A stretch of 37,968 bases of DNA from Betaproteobacteria bacterium (GTDB lineage Bacteria; Pseudomonadota; Gammaproteobacteria; Burkholderiales; Casimicrobiaceae): positions 1 to 37,968 of the forward strand of contig JAGXBK010000013.1 in NCBI GenBank assembly GCA_018971195.1. Direction: 5' to 3'. The notes under the pieces were generated by a model. That model had not been told where the DNA came from and ran no database searches. It was given only the letters and a program-made list of their open reading frames with translations. Below are positions 22,798-32,741 of this stretch, piece after piece. Made by a program: the position numbers and the translations under genes. Numbering within the stretch: position 1 is the stretch's first letter; every line of letters starts with the position of its first letter.

Positions 22798-25308
22798 TCA
22801 CTTGATGCAGGCGAGCGGGTTGTCGACGACCTGCTGCAACGCTGCGGAATCCAGGTACGCTCCTGGCGTCGCGAGCAAGGCAGTCAGCGAGTGGATGCCG
22901 ACCGGCAACTTGATGTCGAACACCGCCTTGTCGGCGACGATGGGGGCGTAGGCAAGGACGCTCGCGCCGGACATCAGCGCGATGCTGCCTGCTGTCGATG
23001 TCCCGGTGACCGTGGCGGTCAACGCCGCGCTCGCCGGGCTATCGACGTAGGCGCTCGATGTCTCGAGGGCGAGCGTCGCGGACGGCCCCGCGAAACGGAC
23101 GACATAGGCGCCTTGGCTGCCGCCGTTGACCGTCTGGAAGGCGGCGGTCGTGGGTTGGAACTGACCTGTCCCGTCGGTGTAGCCGGTAACGTAGGCCGCG
23201 CCGTCCGTGCCGGCCGCCACTCCGGCCGCCGAGCCGGGGGGAATGGGCGTGACCTTGTCGTCGGTGTAGCCGTATCCGGTACGCAGGAACGTCGAGAAGA
23301 GCAGGCTCCCGCCGCTGGCCGAAACCTTGGCGACGAAGGCGGAGTCCTGGTTGTCCTGCTGCTTGCGCGGGGCCGCCGAATCCACCAGGGGAAACGTGTA
23401 GGTCTGGGCGAGACCGGTCACGTAGGCGTGGCCGGCGCCGTCGACTGCGATCCCGTAGGCGGCGTCGCCGGGAAACTGCGGAAGTCCGAAGACGGACTGG
23501 CAGTACGAGGTGCATATCTCGCCACCCAGGAACGACGAATAGCGCAACCCCGTTCCCGTCGCATCGATCTTGGCAACGAATGCGTTGCCGAGGCTCGAAT
23601 TGACGAGCCTGAATCCCGACTTTCTCGGCTGGAACGCATCCAGCGAAGGGAAGTCGGACGAATAGGTCTCGCCCGCGACATATGCGTTGCCCTCCGCATC
23701 GACGGCGATCGCATTGATCGCGTCGTCGAGGAGTCCTCCCAGGTAGGTTGAATAGATGATGCGCGAACCCCCTGGGTCGAGCTTGACGATGAACCCGTCT
23801 CTCTGGCCCTTGAGGGCGGGCTGGAAGGCGTCGACCGAAGGAAAGTCGACTGCGGTGGTCCATCCTGCGACGTATGCGTTGTCCTGGCGGTCGACGGCAA
23901 TCGCATTGCCTTGACTGCCGCCGTTGCCGGGCAGGAATGTCGCGTAGCGGGCGGCCGAACCTGCTGGATCGAGCTTGAGCACGAAACCACCTTCGGTGAG
24001 CCCGGGAGCGAGCGTTCGCTGCAATGCATTGACGGTTGTCGCGAAGGATGCCGATGCGGTGCCGGTGACAAGCGCACTTCCGGTCGCGTCCACAGCCATC
24101 GACGCAACCCTTGCCCCGGCCACGTACGTCGAATAGACGAGCGCATTCCCGGCGGGCGCGAGCTTGGCAATGAACGTCCCACCCAGCGGCGTGGCTTGCT
24201 GGTATGCCCCGGCGGTAACGGGGAAATCCCCGCCCGACGTCGTTCCGGCGACATAGGCGCTCCCGCTGGGGTCGACCGCGATGCCGATTCCACGATCGAT
24301 GCCGGTCGGACCTCCGAGGTACGTCGCATAGACGAGCCCGGTGCCTTGCGGATTCAGCTTGGCGACGAATACGTCGATGTCGTTGCGCTTGCCCAGCGAG
24401 CGGTCGTAGGCCGACAGCAGCGGAAAGTCGGGCGATGTCGTGAAGCCGGTGACGTACGCATTGCCATTGGCGTCGACTGCGACGGCCGTCCCCCTTTCGG
24501 TCAGGGATCCGCCGAGATAAGTCGCGTACGACACCACCGGGTCGATGACGAGTCGCCGCGAGCGATCGTAGGCGCCGACGCGGATCTCCACGATGTTGGT
24601 GGCGCCGATGACATAGCGGGAGTCGACGTGCTCGCGCGCGCCGTCGCGCTCCTGATAGGCAAGGGGACGACGCAGCGTCATCGCGCCATGCCCGGTGTCG
24701 AGCCGCAGATCGCCATCGCCGACGAGCTCCATACCGGTGATGCCGTCGACGTGCAGCCGGACCCGCGACGGGTCGGCGCCCGGCGCGATGACCAGGTCGT
24801 ATTCGAGCCGCTGCGCATTGCCGTAGAACACCGCATCGATGCCGGGGTACAGGGCGTCGATCGCGACCCGGGCGTACGTCGCAACATCAGTACGGTCTGG
24901 AACGCCGGATCTGGAACGCAGATGGTGGATGCGGGTCGATTGCGCGTCGAGGCCGCGAATGGAGGCCCGGGCGTTGGCGTCGGCAAACGCGATGTCGACA
25001 ACCATCATCGCATTTGCTGCCGGCGTTCCGCTGTCCGGGCCCGCCGGGACCGGAAGCGCGACCTGCGCACCGCGCCTGGAAATCGCTGCTTGGTAGCCGG
25101 CGCCGCGAGCGACGTAGCGACGCCCGGCGCCAGACGCTTCCTCGATTGGCTCGAATAGCATCGGCAGCCGCCCATAGCCTTCGAGCGCCCGTTGCTGGTC
25201 GGTGCGCGACGCCGCATCGGCGAGCCGCATGCCGGCCATCGCTGCGAGCGTCCCTGCGAGCAGCAGCATCACGTAGCGCGGTTTCACGGCGGCAAGCGGA
25301 TCGACCAT
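22798..25308 (-). CDS. Secreted SBBP-repeat beta-propeller protein
   Basis: An 836-residue exported protein and first gene of the four-gene operon. The signal sequence is about residues 10-33 (PRYVMLLLAGTLAAMAG... ADA). Residues about 45-260 match the domain that usually precedes SBBP repeats, with VDIAFADANARA, YPGIDAVFYGN and LEYDLVIAPGADPSRVRL. Seven SBBP-type units follow (Y-[AS]-T-Y-L-G-G ... A-V-D-x-x-G-N-A-Y-V-x-G-x-T), forming a predicted beta-propeller. The last 90 residues are Ig-like (LETSSAYVDSPASAALTATVTG) and end in VVDNPLACIK. GGGGGAG lies 6 bases before the ATG. Its stop overlaps a GTG of the Ig-repeat gene. Role unknown; such proteins are usually extracellular or outer-membrane associated. 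Confidence 0.85.
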   Translation of the reverse strand: MVDPLAAVKPRYVMLLLAGTLAAMAGMRLADAASRTDQQRALEGYGRLPMLFEPIEEASGAGRRYVARGAGYQAAISRRGAQVALPVPAGPDSGTPAANAMMVVDIAFADANARASIRGLDAQSTRIHHLRSRSGVPDRTDVATYARVAIDALYPGIDAVFYGNAQRLEYDLVIAPGADPSRVRLHVDGITGMELVGDGDLRLDTGHGAMTLRRPLAYQERDGAREHVDSRYVIGATNIVEIRVGAYDRSRRLVIDPVVSYATYLGGSLTERGTAVAVDANGNAYVTGFTTSPDFPLLSAYDRSLGKRNDIDVFVAKLNPQGTGLVYATYLGGPTGIDRGIGIAVDPSGSAYVAGTTSGGDFPVTAGAYQQATPLGGTFIAKLAPAGNALVYSTYVAGARVASMAVDATGSALVTGTASASFATTVNALQRTLAPGLTEGGFVLKLDPAGSAARYATFLPGNGGSQGNAIAVDRQDNAYVAGWTTAVDFPSVDAFQPALKGQRDGFIVKLDPGGSRIIYSTYLGGLLDDAINAIAVDAEGNAYVAGETYSSDFPSLDAFQPRKSGFRLVNSSLGNAFVAKIDATGTGLRYSSFLGGEICTSYCQSVFGLPQFPGDAAYGIAVDGAGHAYVTGLAQTYTFPLVDSAAPRKQQDNQDSAFVAKVSASGGSLLFSTFLRTGYGYTDDKVTPIPPGSAAGVAAGTDGAAYVTGYTDGTGQFQPTTAAFQTVNGGSQGAYVVRFAGPSATLALETSSAYVDSPASAALTATVTGTSTAGSIALMSGASVLAYAPIVADKAVFDIKLPVGIHSLTALLATPGAYLDSAALQQVVDNPLACIK
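23091..24534 (-). repeat. Seven SBBP beta-propeller repeats
   Basis: Units begin YATYLGGSL, YATYLGGPT, YSTYVAGAR, YATFLPGNG, YSTYLGGLL, YSSFLGGEI and FSTFLRTGY. Five of them contain a recognisable A-V-D-x-x-G-x-A-Y-V-x-G strand pair and most end with the F-V-A-K-[LIV] strand. The third and seventh are the most degenerate. Confidence 0.8.
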
Positions 25309-25471
25309 GGCGGCTCCCCCGATCGGCTGAAATGGAGCCTAGCGAATTCAAGGCGCGCGGCTCACTGTCAGTTTTCCGCGGTCATCCAAGCGGTCGATTG
25401 GCAGCCGTGATTCGCTGTGCTAATCGCGCGCGAACCGGCCGCGCGCGGACCCGCGCCGCTAGAATCCCGCC

Positions 25472-26383
25472 ATGCCTGCCCTGCGCTCCCCCGTCTCGCT
25501 GTTCCTCATCGCCACGGCGGTCTGGGGCTCGACTTGGCTCGCGATCAAGTTCCAGCTGGGCGTGGTCGCGCCCGCGATCTCGGTCGCCTACCGCTTCGCG
25601 CTCGCCGCCGTGCTGCTCGGCGCCTGGTGCACGGCGACCGGGCGCTCGCTGCGCTTCTCCGCGCGCGCGCACGCCTTCATCGCGTTGCAGGGCGTGCTGC
25701 TGTTCGGCTTCAACTACGTTGCGGTCTACGAGGCCGAGCGTTACGCGACATCGGGGCTGGTCGCGGTCCTCTTCTCGACCATCGTGTTCATGAATCCGAT
25801 CGGTGCGCGCCTGGTGTTCGGCACGCGCATGACGGCGGCGATGCTGGGCGCGGCGGCACTCGGGGTGTTCGGCGTGGCGCTGCTGTTCGTGCCGGAACTG
25901 CTGCAGGCACGGCACGGCGGCGACGTCACGCTCGGGATCGTGCTTGGGCTGGGGGGAACGCTGGTCGCCACCGGAGGCAATCTCGCGGCCGTGCGCAACC
26001 AGCGCGCGGGCATTCCGGTCATGTCGGGCGCGGCCTGGGGGATGGCGTGGGGCGCCGCGGCCGCGGGGCTGGTCGCGCTCGTCCAGGGTGTGCCCTGGAC
26101 CTTCGATCCGCGTCCGGCGTATGTCCTGTCGGTGACGTACCTGGCGGTGTTCGGCAGCATCGTCGCCTTCGGTGCCTACCTGACGCTGCTGGGAAGCGTG
26201 GGACCGGGCCCGGCGGCCTACGTCGGCATCGCGACCCCGATCGTCGCGCTGCTGCTGTCGACGCTGCTCGAGGGTTATCGCTGGACCTTGGTCGCGGCGA
26301 TCGGCGTGGCCATCGCGGTGTTCGCGAACTGGCTGGCGCTCAAGGCATCGCGGCACGCGACGCAGGCCGCGGCATTGGCGTGA
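25472..26383 (+). CDS. EamA/DMT-family transporter
   Basis: A 303-residue inner-membrane protein with ten hydrophobic segments in two EamA halves: TAVWGSTWLAIKFQLG opens the first, and GPGPAAYVGIATPIVALLLSTLLEGYRW is the conserved end of the second. It is not a close copy of the transporter at 8773-9714. The ATG at 25472 gives the family N-terminus. A TAGAAT box at 25460-25465 is so near that the transcript may start on the ATG. It diverges from the secreted-protein operon (163 bases apart) and converges with panC across a hairpin. Substrate unknown; metabolite or amino-acid efflux is the common role. Confidence 0.88.
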   Translation: MPALRSPVSLFLIATAVWGSTWLAIKFQLGVVAPAISVAYRFALAAVLLGAWCTATGRSLRFSARAHAFIALQGVLLFGFNYVAVYEAERYATSGLVAVLFSTIVFMNPIGARLVFGTRMTAAMLGAAALGVFGVALLFVPELLQARHGGDVTLGIVLGLGGTLVATGGNLAAVRNQRAGIPVMSGAAWGMAWGAAAAGLVALVQGVPWTFDPRPAYVLSVTYLAVFGSIVAFGAYLTLLGSVGPGPAAYVGIATPIVALLLSTLLEGYRWTLVAAIGVAIAVFANWLALKASRHATQAAALA

Positions 26384-26407
26384 TGACCGGCGGCGATGGC
26401 CGAGAGA

Positions 26408-26435
26408 CGGGCGTGTCCGGGACCGGGCACGCCCG
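26408..26435. terminator. Bidirectional hairpin between convergent EamA and panC genes
   Basis: CGGGCGTG and CACGCCCG form an 8-bp stem around a 12-base G/C-rich loop, midway between the two convergent stop codons. There is no T-run on either side. Confidence 0.45.
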
Positions 26436-26446
26436 CCCGGTCGCCG

Positions 26447-27331
<885 letters not shown>

Positions 27332-28117
27332 TCAGAAGCAGTGCTGCGGCCCCGGAAACGATCGGTCGCGGACCGCGCCGACGTAACCGGCCAGCGCGGC
27401 ACCGACGCTCCCGGCGTCCTTCATGAAATCGCGCACGAACCGCGCCGGCTTGCCCGGCGTGATCCCGAGCGCGTCGTAGATTACGAGCACCTGCCCGGCG
27501 CACTCGGGCCCGGCGCCGATGCCGATCACGGGCACGCCCGCCGCGGACTCGAGCCGCGGGGTCAGCAGCCGCGGCACGCACTCGACGACGATCAGCCCGC
27601 AGCCGGCTTCGCCCAGTGCGCGGGCATCCGCGATCACCGCGTCGGCCGCGGCATCGGACTTGCCTTGCACCCGATAGCCGCCGAACGCATGCACCGACTG
27701 CGGGGTGAGGCCGATATGGCCGCAGACGGGAACGCTGCGCCGCACCAGAAACTCGATCGTCGGGGCGAGCCATGCGCCGCCTTCGAGCTTCACCATCTGC
27801 GCGCCTGCCTGCAGCGCCTCGACCGACGCGGCGTAGGCGACCTCTGGGCTCGCCTGGTAGGAGCCGAAAGGCATGTCGGCGATGATCAGCGCGCGCTGGC
27901 TGCCGCGGGCGACGCAGCGCGTGTGATAGACCACGTCGGCGACGGTCACCGGCAGCGTCGACGTGTGGCCCTGGATCACCATCCCGAGCGAGTCGCCGAC
28001 CAGCAGCGCATCGACGCCGGCGGCGTCGCACTGCGCCGCGAGGCTCGCGTCGTAGCAGGTCAGCATCGCGATGCGCCGGCCCTCGTGGGCCATCGCCTGC
28101 AGCGCAGGAACGGTCAC
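27332..28117 (-). CDS. panB: 3-methyl-2-oxobutanoate hydroxymethyltransferase
   Basis: PanB adds a hydroxymethyl group from methylene-tetrahydrofolate to ketoisovalerate, the first committed step to pantothenate. Landmarks are AMLTCYDASLAAQCDAAGVD, VGDSLGMVIQGHTSTLPVT (metal and substrate site), KLEGG, GHIGLTPQSVHAFGGY and a GIGAGPECAGQVLV segment. The frame is open far upstream, but homology begins at VTVPALQAMAHEG, so I choose GTG at 28117 (261 residues). GTG at 28123 is equally possible, and neither has a clear ribosome site. The deoxynucleoside kinase gene ends 58 bases upstream. Folate-derived one-carbon units link it to folK nearby. Confidence 0.95.
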   Translation of the reverse strand: MTVPALQAMAHEGRRIAMLTCYDASLAAQCDAAGVDALLVGDSLGMVIQGHTSTLPVTVADVVYHTRCVARGSQRALIIADMPFGSYQASPEVAYAASVEALQAGAQMVKLEGGAWLAPTIEFLVRRSVPVCGHIGLTPQSVHAFGGYRVQGKSDAAADAVIADARALGEAGCGLIVVECVPRLLTPRLESAAGVPVIGIGAGPECAGQVLVIYDALGITPGKPARFVRDFMKDAGSVGAALAGYVGAVRDRSFPGPQHCF

Positions 28118-28175
28118 GCGCACCGGGCGGGTCGCGGAATCGGATTGGCCCGGCGGCTTCGCGCCGGGCGTGTGG

Positions 28176-28820
28176 TCAGGAGGCGCCAAGATTGAAGAAC
28201 TCCCGTTGTCCGCGCATGTCGGCGATGCGCCGCAGCAGCAGATCGAGGTGGGTCGCATCGTCGATGAAATTGAGGCGCTCGCTGTTGACGATCAGCAGCG
28301 GGGCGTCCTCGTAGTGGTAGAAGAAGCGCGTGTAGGCGTCGGCGAGGCGCGCCAGGTAATCGGCGGGAATGGCCTGCTCGAAGTCGACGCCGCGCCGGTG
28401 GACACGGTCGACCAGCGTGTCCACCGGGGCCTGCAGGTAGACGACCAGGTCGGGCGTCGGTGTCTGCGGCTTCAGATGCGCGTACACCTTGCCGTAGAGC
28501 GCGTATTCGTCGTCGGAGAGGTTTATCCGTGCGAACAGCGGATCCTTGTCGAGCAGGAAATCCGCGATCGTCGGCCGCCGGAACATGTCGAGTTGCGCGA
28601 GGCCGCGCAGCTGGTCGACGCGCTGGAACAGGAACGTCAGCTGGGTGGGCAGCGCGAATCGCGTCATGTCGTCGTAGAAGCGTGCGAGGAAGGGATTGTC
28701 CTCGGGCTGCTCGAGCAGGGTGTCGGCGTGCAGCCGCTGCGCGAGCTCGCGCGCGAGGCTCGTCTTGCCGGCGCCGATCGGCCCTTCGATTACCACGTAG
28801 CGGCAGGCGGCGAGTTCCAT
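28176..28820 (-). CDS. Deoxynucleoside kinase (dGK/dCK family)
   Basis: A 214-residue nucleotide-salvage enzyme that phosphorylates deoxynucleosides. The P-loop IEGPIGAGKTSLAREL is at about 11-26. QPEDNPFLARFYDD provides the substrate-site glutamate region, and FLFQRVDQL and ADFLLDKDPLFARINL carry the family DR(S/H)-like region in modified form. RVHRRGVDFEQAIPADYLARLADAY is the lid with arginines. It starts 5 bases after the folK stop and is followed by panB. Kinases of this type sit between folK and panB in many betaproteobacteria, which supports the assignment. Whether it prefers dG, dA, dC or dT is not readable. Confidence 0.88.
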   Translation of the reverse strand: MELAACRYVVIEGPIGAGKTSLARELAQRLHADTLLEQPEDNPFLARFYDDMTRFALPTQLTFLFQRVDQLRGLAQLDMFRRPTIADFLLDKDPLFARINLSDDEYALYGKVYAHLKPQTPTPDLVVYLQAPVDTLVDRVHRRGVDFEQAIPADYLARLADAYTRFFYHYEDAPLLIVNSERLNFIDDATHLDLLLRRIADMRGQREFFNLGAS

Positions 28821-28825
28821 CGCGT

Positions 28826-29347
28826 TCAGCGTCCGGACTTGAGCTGCGGAAAGGCGATTTGCGTGCGCGCGATGCGCTGATTCCGCACCCGCGCCAGGAA
28901 TCGGCGGGCCAATCCGCGCCCGGGAATCGTCACCGTGGGCGCGATGTCCGCCAACGGTCGCAGCACGAACGCGCGCTCGTGCATGCGCGGATGCGGAAGC
29001 GTGAGCATCGGCAGCCGCATGCGACGGCGCTCGTATAGTAGCAAATCGAGATCGAGGGTCCGTGCGCAATCCCGTGGCGTCGAAGCGTCGCGCCGCCGGC
29101 CCGCGATCCGCTCGATCGCATGCAGGCGCTCGAGCAGCGGGCGCGGGGCGAGGGTCGTATCGATGGCCGCGACGGCGTTGACGTAGTCGGGTTGCGGGAT
29201 GCTCCCGACGGGGGCGCTGGCGTAGCTCGGCGATCGCGCCACGACGCGCACGCCGCGCAGGCCCGCAAGGCGCCGAAGCGCGCGCGCAAGCTGGCGCCGG
29301 GGATGCGCGAGGTTGCTGCCGAGTCCGATGTACGCGCGCGCCACCAC
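28826..29347 (-). CDS. folK: 2-amino-4-hydroxy-6-hydroxymethyldihydropteridine pyrophosphokinase
   Basis: HPPK transfers pyrophosphate from ATP to the pterin precursor in folate synthesis. The 173-residue protein has the family start ARAYIGLGSNLAHPRRQL, the substrate segment SYASAPVGSIPQPDYVNAV, the metal-binding pair in RTLDLDLLLY, and PHPRMHERAFVLRPLADIAP near the C-terminus. The start is GTG at 29347 or the next codon, GTG at 29344. It lies 14 bases downstream of pcnB and 5 bases upstream of the kinase gene, giving a pcnB-folK-kinase-panB-panC string probably transcribed together. Confidence 0.95.
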   Translation of the reverse strand: MVARAYIGLGSNLAHPRRQLARALRRLAGLRGVRVVARSPSYASAPVGSIPQPDYVNAVAAIDTTLAPRPLLERLHAIERIAGRRRDASTPRDCARTLDLDLLLYERRRMRLPMLTLPHPRMHERAFVLRPLADIAPTVTIPGRGLARRFLARVRNQRIARTQIAFPQLKSGR

Positions 29348-29361
29348 CTGCGCCGTGCGTC

Positions 29362-30714
29362 CTACGCTCCGCCTTCGGGAGCGGGGCTTGCATCGCTGCC
29401 GGGATCGGCGTCGCGCTTACGGCTGCGCCCCCGTGGGCGCCGGCGCTTCTTCGGCGCTTCGTCCGGGCGGAGCATCGTCGCGCGCTCCGCCTCGTCCGCG
29501 TCCTGGAAGCGCGTCCACCAGTCGACCAGGGCCTGCGGGGCCTCGCCGCTTTCGCCGCGCAGCGCCAGGAAATCATAGGCGGCGCGAAAGCGGGGGTGTT
29601 CGAGCAGCCGCGCGGGTCGCGATCCGGCACGCTGCTCGAAGCGCGGCTGCAGCGACCATATCTCCTTGATCGTCGCCTCGAACCTGCGCGGAATCGCGAT
29701 GCGCTCCGCCTGGGCGGAGAGCACCTTGTCCATCGCATCGAACAATGCCGGAAGCGGCCGCTCGCCGCGCTCCTTCGCGGCGTTCCACGTGGCGAGCACC
29801 TCGTGCCACAGCAGCGTCGCGAACAGGAAGGCCGGCGACACACCCTTGCCCTCGCGCACGCGCGAGTCGGTTCCGGCGAGCGCAGCGTCGATGAATTCCT
29901 GGCCGAAAGGCTGCTCGAGGATCACGTCCAGCAGCGGCAGCAGGCCGTGCGACAGGCCGTGCGCGCGCAGGCTCTTCAGGGTCTCGAGCGCGTGCCCGGA
30001 CAGCAGCAGCTTCTGCATCTCGTCGAACAGCCGCGCCGGCGGGACGTTCGACATCAGCGGGGCCAGGCGCGGGATCGGCTCCCCGGTGCGGGTCTCGATC
30101 GAGAGGGAGAGCTTCGCCGCCAGCCGGACCGCGCGCAGCATGCGCACCGGATCCTCGCGGTACCGCGTCACCGGCGGCCCGATCAGCTTGAGGCGCCGGG
30201 CACGGATGTCGACGAAGCCGCCGACGTAATCCCAGATCGACTCCGTCGCCGGATCGAAATAGAGCGCATTGATCGTGAAATCGCGCCGTGCCGCGTCCTC
30301 GGCCTGCGAGCCGTAGACGTTGTCGGACAGCAGCCGTCCGTGCTCGTCCGTCGCATCGCCGCCGGTCTGCGCGGCGCGAAACGTCGAGACCTCGATCACG
30401 TCGTTGCCCGCGTGGACGTGCACCAGCCTGAAGCGCCGGCCGATGATGAACGCCCGGCGGAACAGCGGCTTGACCTGCTCCGGCGTCGCGTCGGTCGCAA
30501 GGTCGAAATCCTTGGGCTCGATGCCCAGCAGCAGGTCGCGGACCGCGCCGCCGACGATGAAGGCCTTGAAGCCCGCTTCCTGCAGCTTGCGCGTGACGTT
30601 TTGCGCGGCGCTCGAGAGCTGGTTGCGTCGCACCGGATGCTGGTCGGGGCCGTAGACGCGCGGCTCGTGCGCGCGCCGGCCGGGGAGCAGGCGGGCGAGC
30701 AGGCGGCGGATCAT
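29362..30714 (-). CDS. pcnB: Poly(A) polymerase I
   Basis: PcnB adds 3' A-tails to RNA, marking it for decay. It belongs to the class II nucleotidyltransferase family shared with CCA-adding enzymes. The 450-residue length, the VGGAVRDLLLG and DFDLATDATPEQV motifs (catalytic DxD), RRDFTINALYFDP and RYREDPVRMLRAVRLAAKL are all family landmarks. The long C-terminal domain and the very basic tail (KKRRRPRGRSRKRD) point to poly(A) polymerase rather than a tRNA nucleotidyltransferase. No clear ribosome site precedes the ATG. A TAGAAT box at 30787-30792 (minus strand) may be its -10. Confidence 0.93.
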   Translation of the reverse strand: MIRRLLARLLPGRRAHEPRVYGPDQHPVRRNQLSSAAQNVTRKLQEAGFKAFIVGGAVRDLLLGIEPKDFDLATDATPEQVKPLFRRAFIIGRRFRLVHVHAGNDVIEVSTFRAAQTGGDATDEHGRLLSDNVYGSQAEDAARRDFTINALYFDPATESIWDYVGGFVDIRARRLKLIGPPVTRYREDPVRMLRAVRLAAKLSLSIETRTGEPIPRLAPLMSNVPPARLFDEMQKLLLSGHALETLKSLRAHGLSHGLLPLLDVILEQPFGQEFIDAALAGTDSRVREGKGVSPAFLFATLLWHEVLATWNAAKERGERPLPALFDAMDKVLSAQAERIAIPRRFEATIKEIWSLQPRFEQRAGSRPARLLEHPRFRAAYDFLALRGESGEAPQALVDWWTRFQDADEAERATMLRPDEAPKKRRRPRGRSRKRDADPGSDASPAPEGGA

Positions 30715-30844
30715 TGAAGGGGGAGGGAGCGAGCGACGCGGGTGGCCCGCCTGCGGGCAGCGTCGGCGGACTGCGGATCGGCGCGAATTCTAGCAGAATG
30801 CCCCTGCGCGGACCGCGCCGCGGTCCACGGCACCGTCGACCCCG

Positions 30845-31420
30845 CTACGGCAGCGGACGTGCATCGGCGGTCCGCCACGCGCCAGGACCAAGGCCCTCGA
30901 CGGTCCAGGGGCCGACCGACCACCGGATCAGGCGCAGCGTCGGGAGCCCGACGGCTGCGGTCATGCGCCGGACCTGCCGGTTCCTGCCTTCGGCGATGGT
31001 CAGCATCAGCCAGGCGGTGGGAATGGCCAGGCGCACGCGGATCGGGGGCGTGCGAGCCCAGAGGCCGGCCGGCTCGTCACGGGCCCGCACCTGGGCGGGG
31101 CGGGTCCTGACGCCGCCGACGTCGACGCCCTTTCGCAGCGCGTCGAGTTGCCGCGGGGTCGGCATTCCCTCGACCTGCACCCAGTAGGTCTTCGGCAGCT
31201 TGAAGCGCGGATCGGCGATGCGCGCCTGCAGCGCGCCGTCGTCGGTCAGGACCACCAGGCCTTCACTGTCGGCGTCGAGGCGGCCCGCGGCATAGACGCC
31301 GGGCACGTCGACGAAATCCTTGAGGGTGCGACGACTTCCGTCGCCGCTGAACTGGCAGAGTACCCCGCAGGGCTTGTTGAGCAGGACGATCACGGGTACG
31401 GCGGATTCGCGGATAATCAC
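30845..31420 (-). CDS. rluE: 23S rRNA pseudouridine synthase, RluE-like
   Basis: A 191-residue RsuA/RluE-family enzyme, which in E. coli isomerises U2457 of 23S r[39 protein letters not shown] (catalytic aspartate in GRLD), [12 protein letters not shown] and [23 protein letters not shown] are diagnostic; the protein has no N-terminal S4 domain, as in RluE. The start is uncertain: GTG at 31420 is used, and GTG at 31393 is possible. The open frame beyond this runs over the icd start and is not homologous. It is divergent from icd, with 67 bases between the chosen starts. Confidence 0.88.
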   Translation of the reverse strand: MIIRESAVPVIVLLNKPCGVLCQFSGDGSRRTLKDFVDVPGVYAAGRLDADSEGLVVLTDDGALQARIADPRFKLPKTYWVQVEGMPTPRQLDALRKGVDVGGVRTRPAQVRARDEPAGLWARTPPIRVRLAIPTAWLMLTIAEGRNRQVRRMTAAVGLPTLRLIRWSVGPWTVEGLGPGAWRTADARPLP

Positions 31421-31487
31421 AGGCTTCGCGGCACAACATCCATGCTCCGCGCCGGGTGTCGCAGCCGATGTGTTTCCAGGAGACGCA

Positions 31488-32741
31488 ATGTACCAACACG
31501 TGAAGGTGCCGTCCGGCGGCGCCAGGATCACCGTCAAGCCGGACTTCAGCCTCGCCGTGCCCGACAACCCGATCGTTCCCTACATCGAGGGCGACGGCAC
31601 CGGTCTCGACATCACGCCGGTGATGATCAAGGTCGTCGACGCCGCGGTCGCCCGGGCCTATGGCGCCAAGCGGAAGATCCACTGGATGGAAATCTACGCC
31701 GGCGAGAAGTCGACCAGGGTCTATGGCCCCGATGTGTGGCTGCCCGACGAGACCCTGTCCATCCTGAAGGACTACGTCGTATCGATCAAGGGTCCGCTGA
31801 CGACCCCGGTCGGCGGCGGCATCCGCTCGCTGAACGTCGCGCTGCGCCAGCAGCTCGACCTCTACGTCTGCCTGCGCCCGGTGCGCTGGTTCAAGGGGGT
31901 TCCCTCGCCGGTCAAGGAACCCGACAAGATCGACATGGTCATCTTCCGCGAGAACGCCGAGGACATCTACGCCGGCATCGAGTGGCCGGCCGAATCGGAA
32001 GGCGCGAAGAAGGTCATCGACTTCCTGATCAAGGAGATGGGGGTCAGGAAGATCCGCTTCCCGGCGACCTCGGGCATCGGCATCAAGCCGGTGTCGCGCG
32101 AAGGCACCGAGCGGCTGGTGCGCAAGGCACTCCAGTACACGATCGACAACGACCGGCGGTCGATGACGCTGGTGCACAAGGGGAACATCCAGAAGTTCAC
32201 CGAAGGCGCGTTCCGCGACTGGGGCTATGCCCTGGCGCAGCGCGAATTCGGGGCGAAGGAGATCGACGGCGGGCCGTGGTGCTCGTTCAAGAGCCCCAGG
32301 ACCGGTCGCGAGATCATCGTCAAGGACGTGATCACCGACGCGTTCCTGCAGCAGATCCTGCTGCGGCCGGCGGAGTACGACGTCATCGCCACGCTGAACC
32401 TGAACGGCGACTACATCTCCGACGCGCTGGCGGCACAGGTCGGGGGCATCGGGATCGCGCCGGGCGCCAACATGTCGGACTCGATCGCGATGTTCGAAGC
32501 GACCCACGGCACGGCGCCGAAGTACGCGGGCAAGGACTACGTCAATCCGGGATCGGAGATCCTGTCTGCGGAAATGATGCTGGTGCACATGGGCTGGCGC
32601 GAGGCTGCGGCGCACATCACCTCGAGCCTCGAGAAGGCGATCGCCGACAAGGTTGTCACCTACGACTTCGCTCGGCTGATGGAGGGTGCCACGCAGGTCT
32701 CATGCTCGGGCTTCGGAAAGGCGATGATCGAGCGGATGTAG
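31488..32741 (+). CDS. icd: Isocitrate dehydrogenase (NADP-dependent)
   Basis: This TCA-cycle enzyme oxidatively decarboxylates isocitrate to 2-oxoglutarate. The 417-residue protein is of the E. coli Icd type: [35 protein letters not shown] with S114 matching the serine phosphorylated by AceK in E. coli, [14 protein letters not shown], the lysine/tyrosine segments, and [19 protein letters not shown] with [13 protein letters not shown] for NADP. AGGAGA lies 5 bases before the ATG. It is divergent from the RluE-like gene. AceK itself is not in the window, so regulation by phosphorylation is possible but unproven. Confidence 0.98.
   Translation: MYQHVKVPSGGARITVKPDFSLAVPDNPIVPYIEGDGTGLDITPVMIKVVDAAVARAYGAKRKIHWMEIYAGEKSTRVYGPDVWLPDETLSILKDYVVSIKGPLTTPVGGGIRSLNVALRQQLDLYVCLRPVRWFKGVPSPVKEPDKIDMVIFRENAEDIYAGIEWPAESEGAKKVIDFLIKEMGVRKIRFPATSGIGIKPVSREGTERLVRKALQYTIDNDRRSMTLVHKGNIQKFTEGAFRDWGYALAQREFGAKEIDGGPWCSFKSPRTGREIIVKDVITDAFLQQILLRPAEYDVIATLNLNGDYISDALAAQVGGIGIAPGANMSDSIAMFEATHGTAPKYAGKDYVNPGSEILSAEMMLVHMGWREAAAHITSSLEKAIADKVVTYDFARLMEGATQVSCSGFGKAMIERM

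Noticed and set aside
19391-22951. 1,186-codon open frame on the plus strand, antisense to the Ig-repeat gene
   Set aside because: Rich in R, G, D and H with no hydrophobic core or motif. It is the expected shadow of a GC-rich repeat gene; the minus-strand gene has a signal peptide and clear domains.
28118-28258. Upstream extension of panB over the kinase gene
   Set aside because: It begins inside the kinase gene in another frame and has a cysteine/proline-rich sequence unlike any PanB N-terminus.
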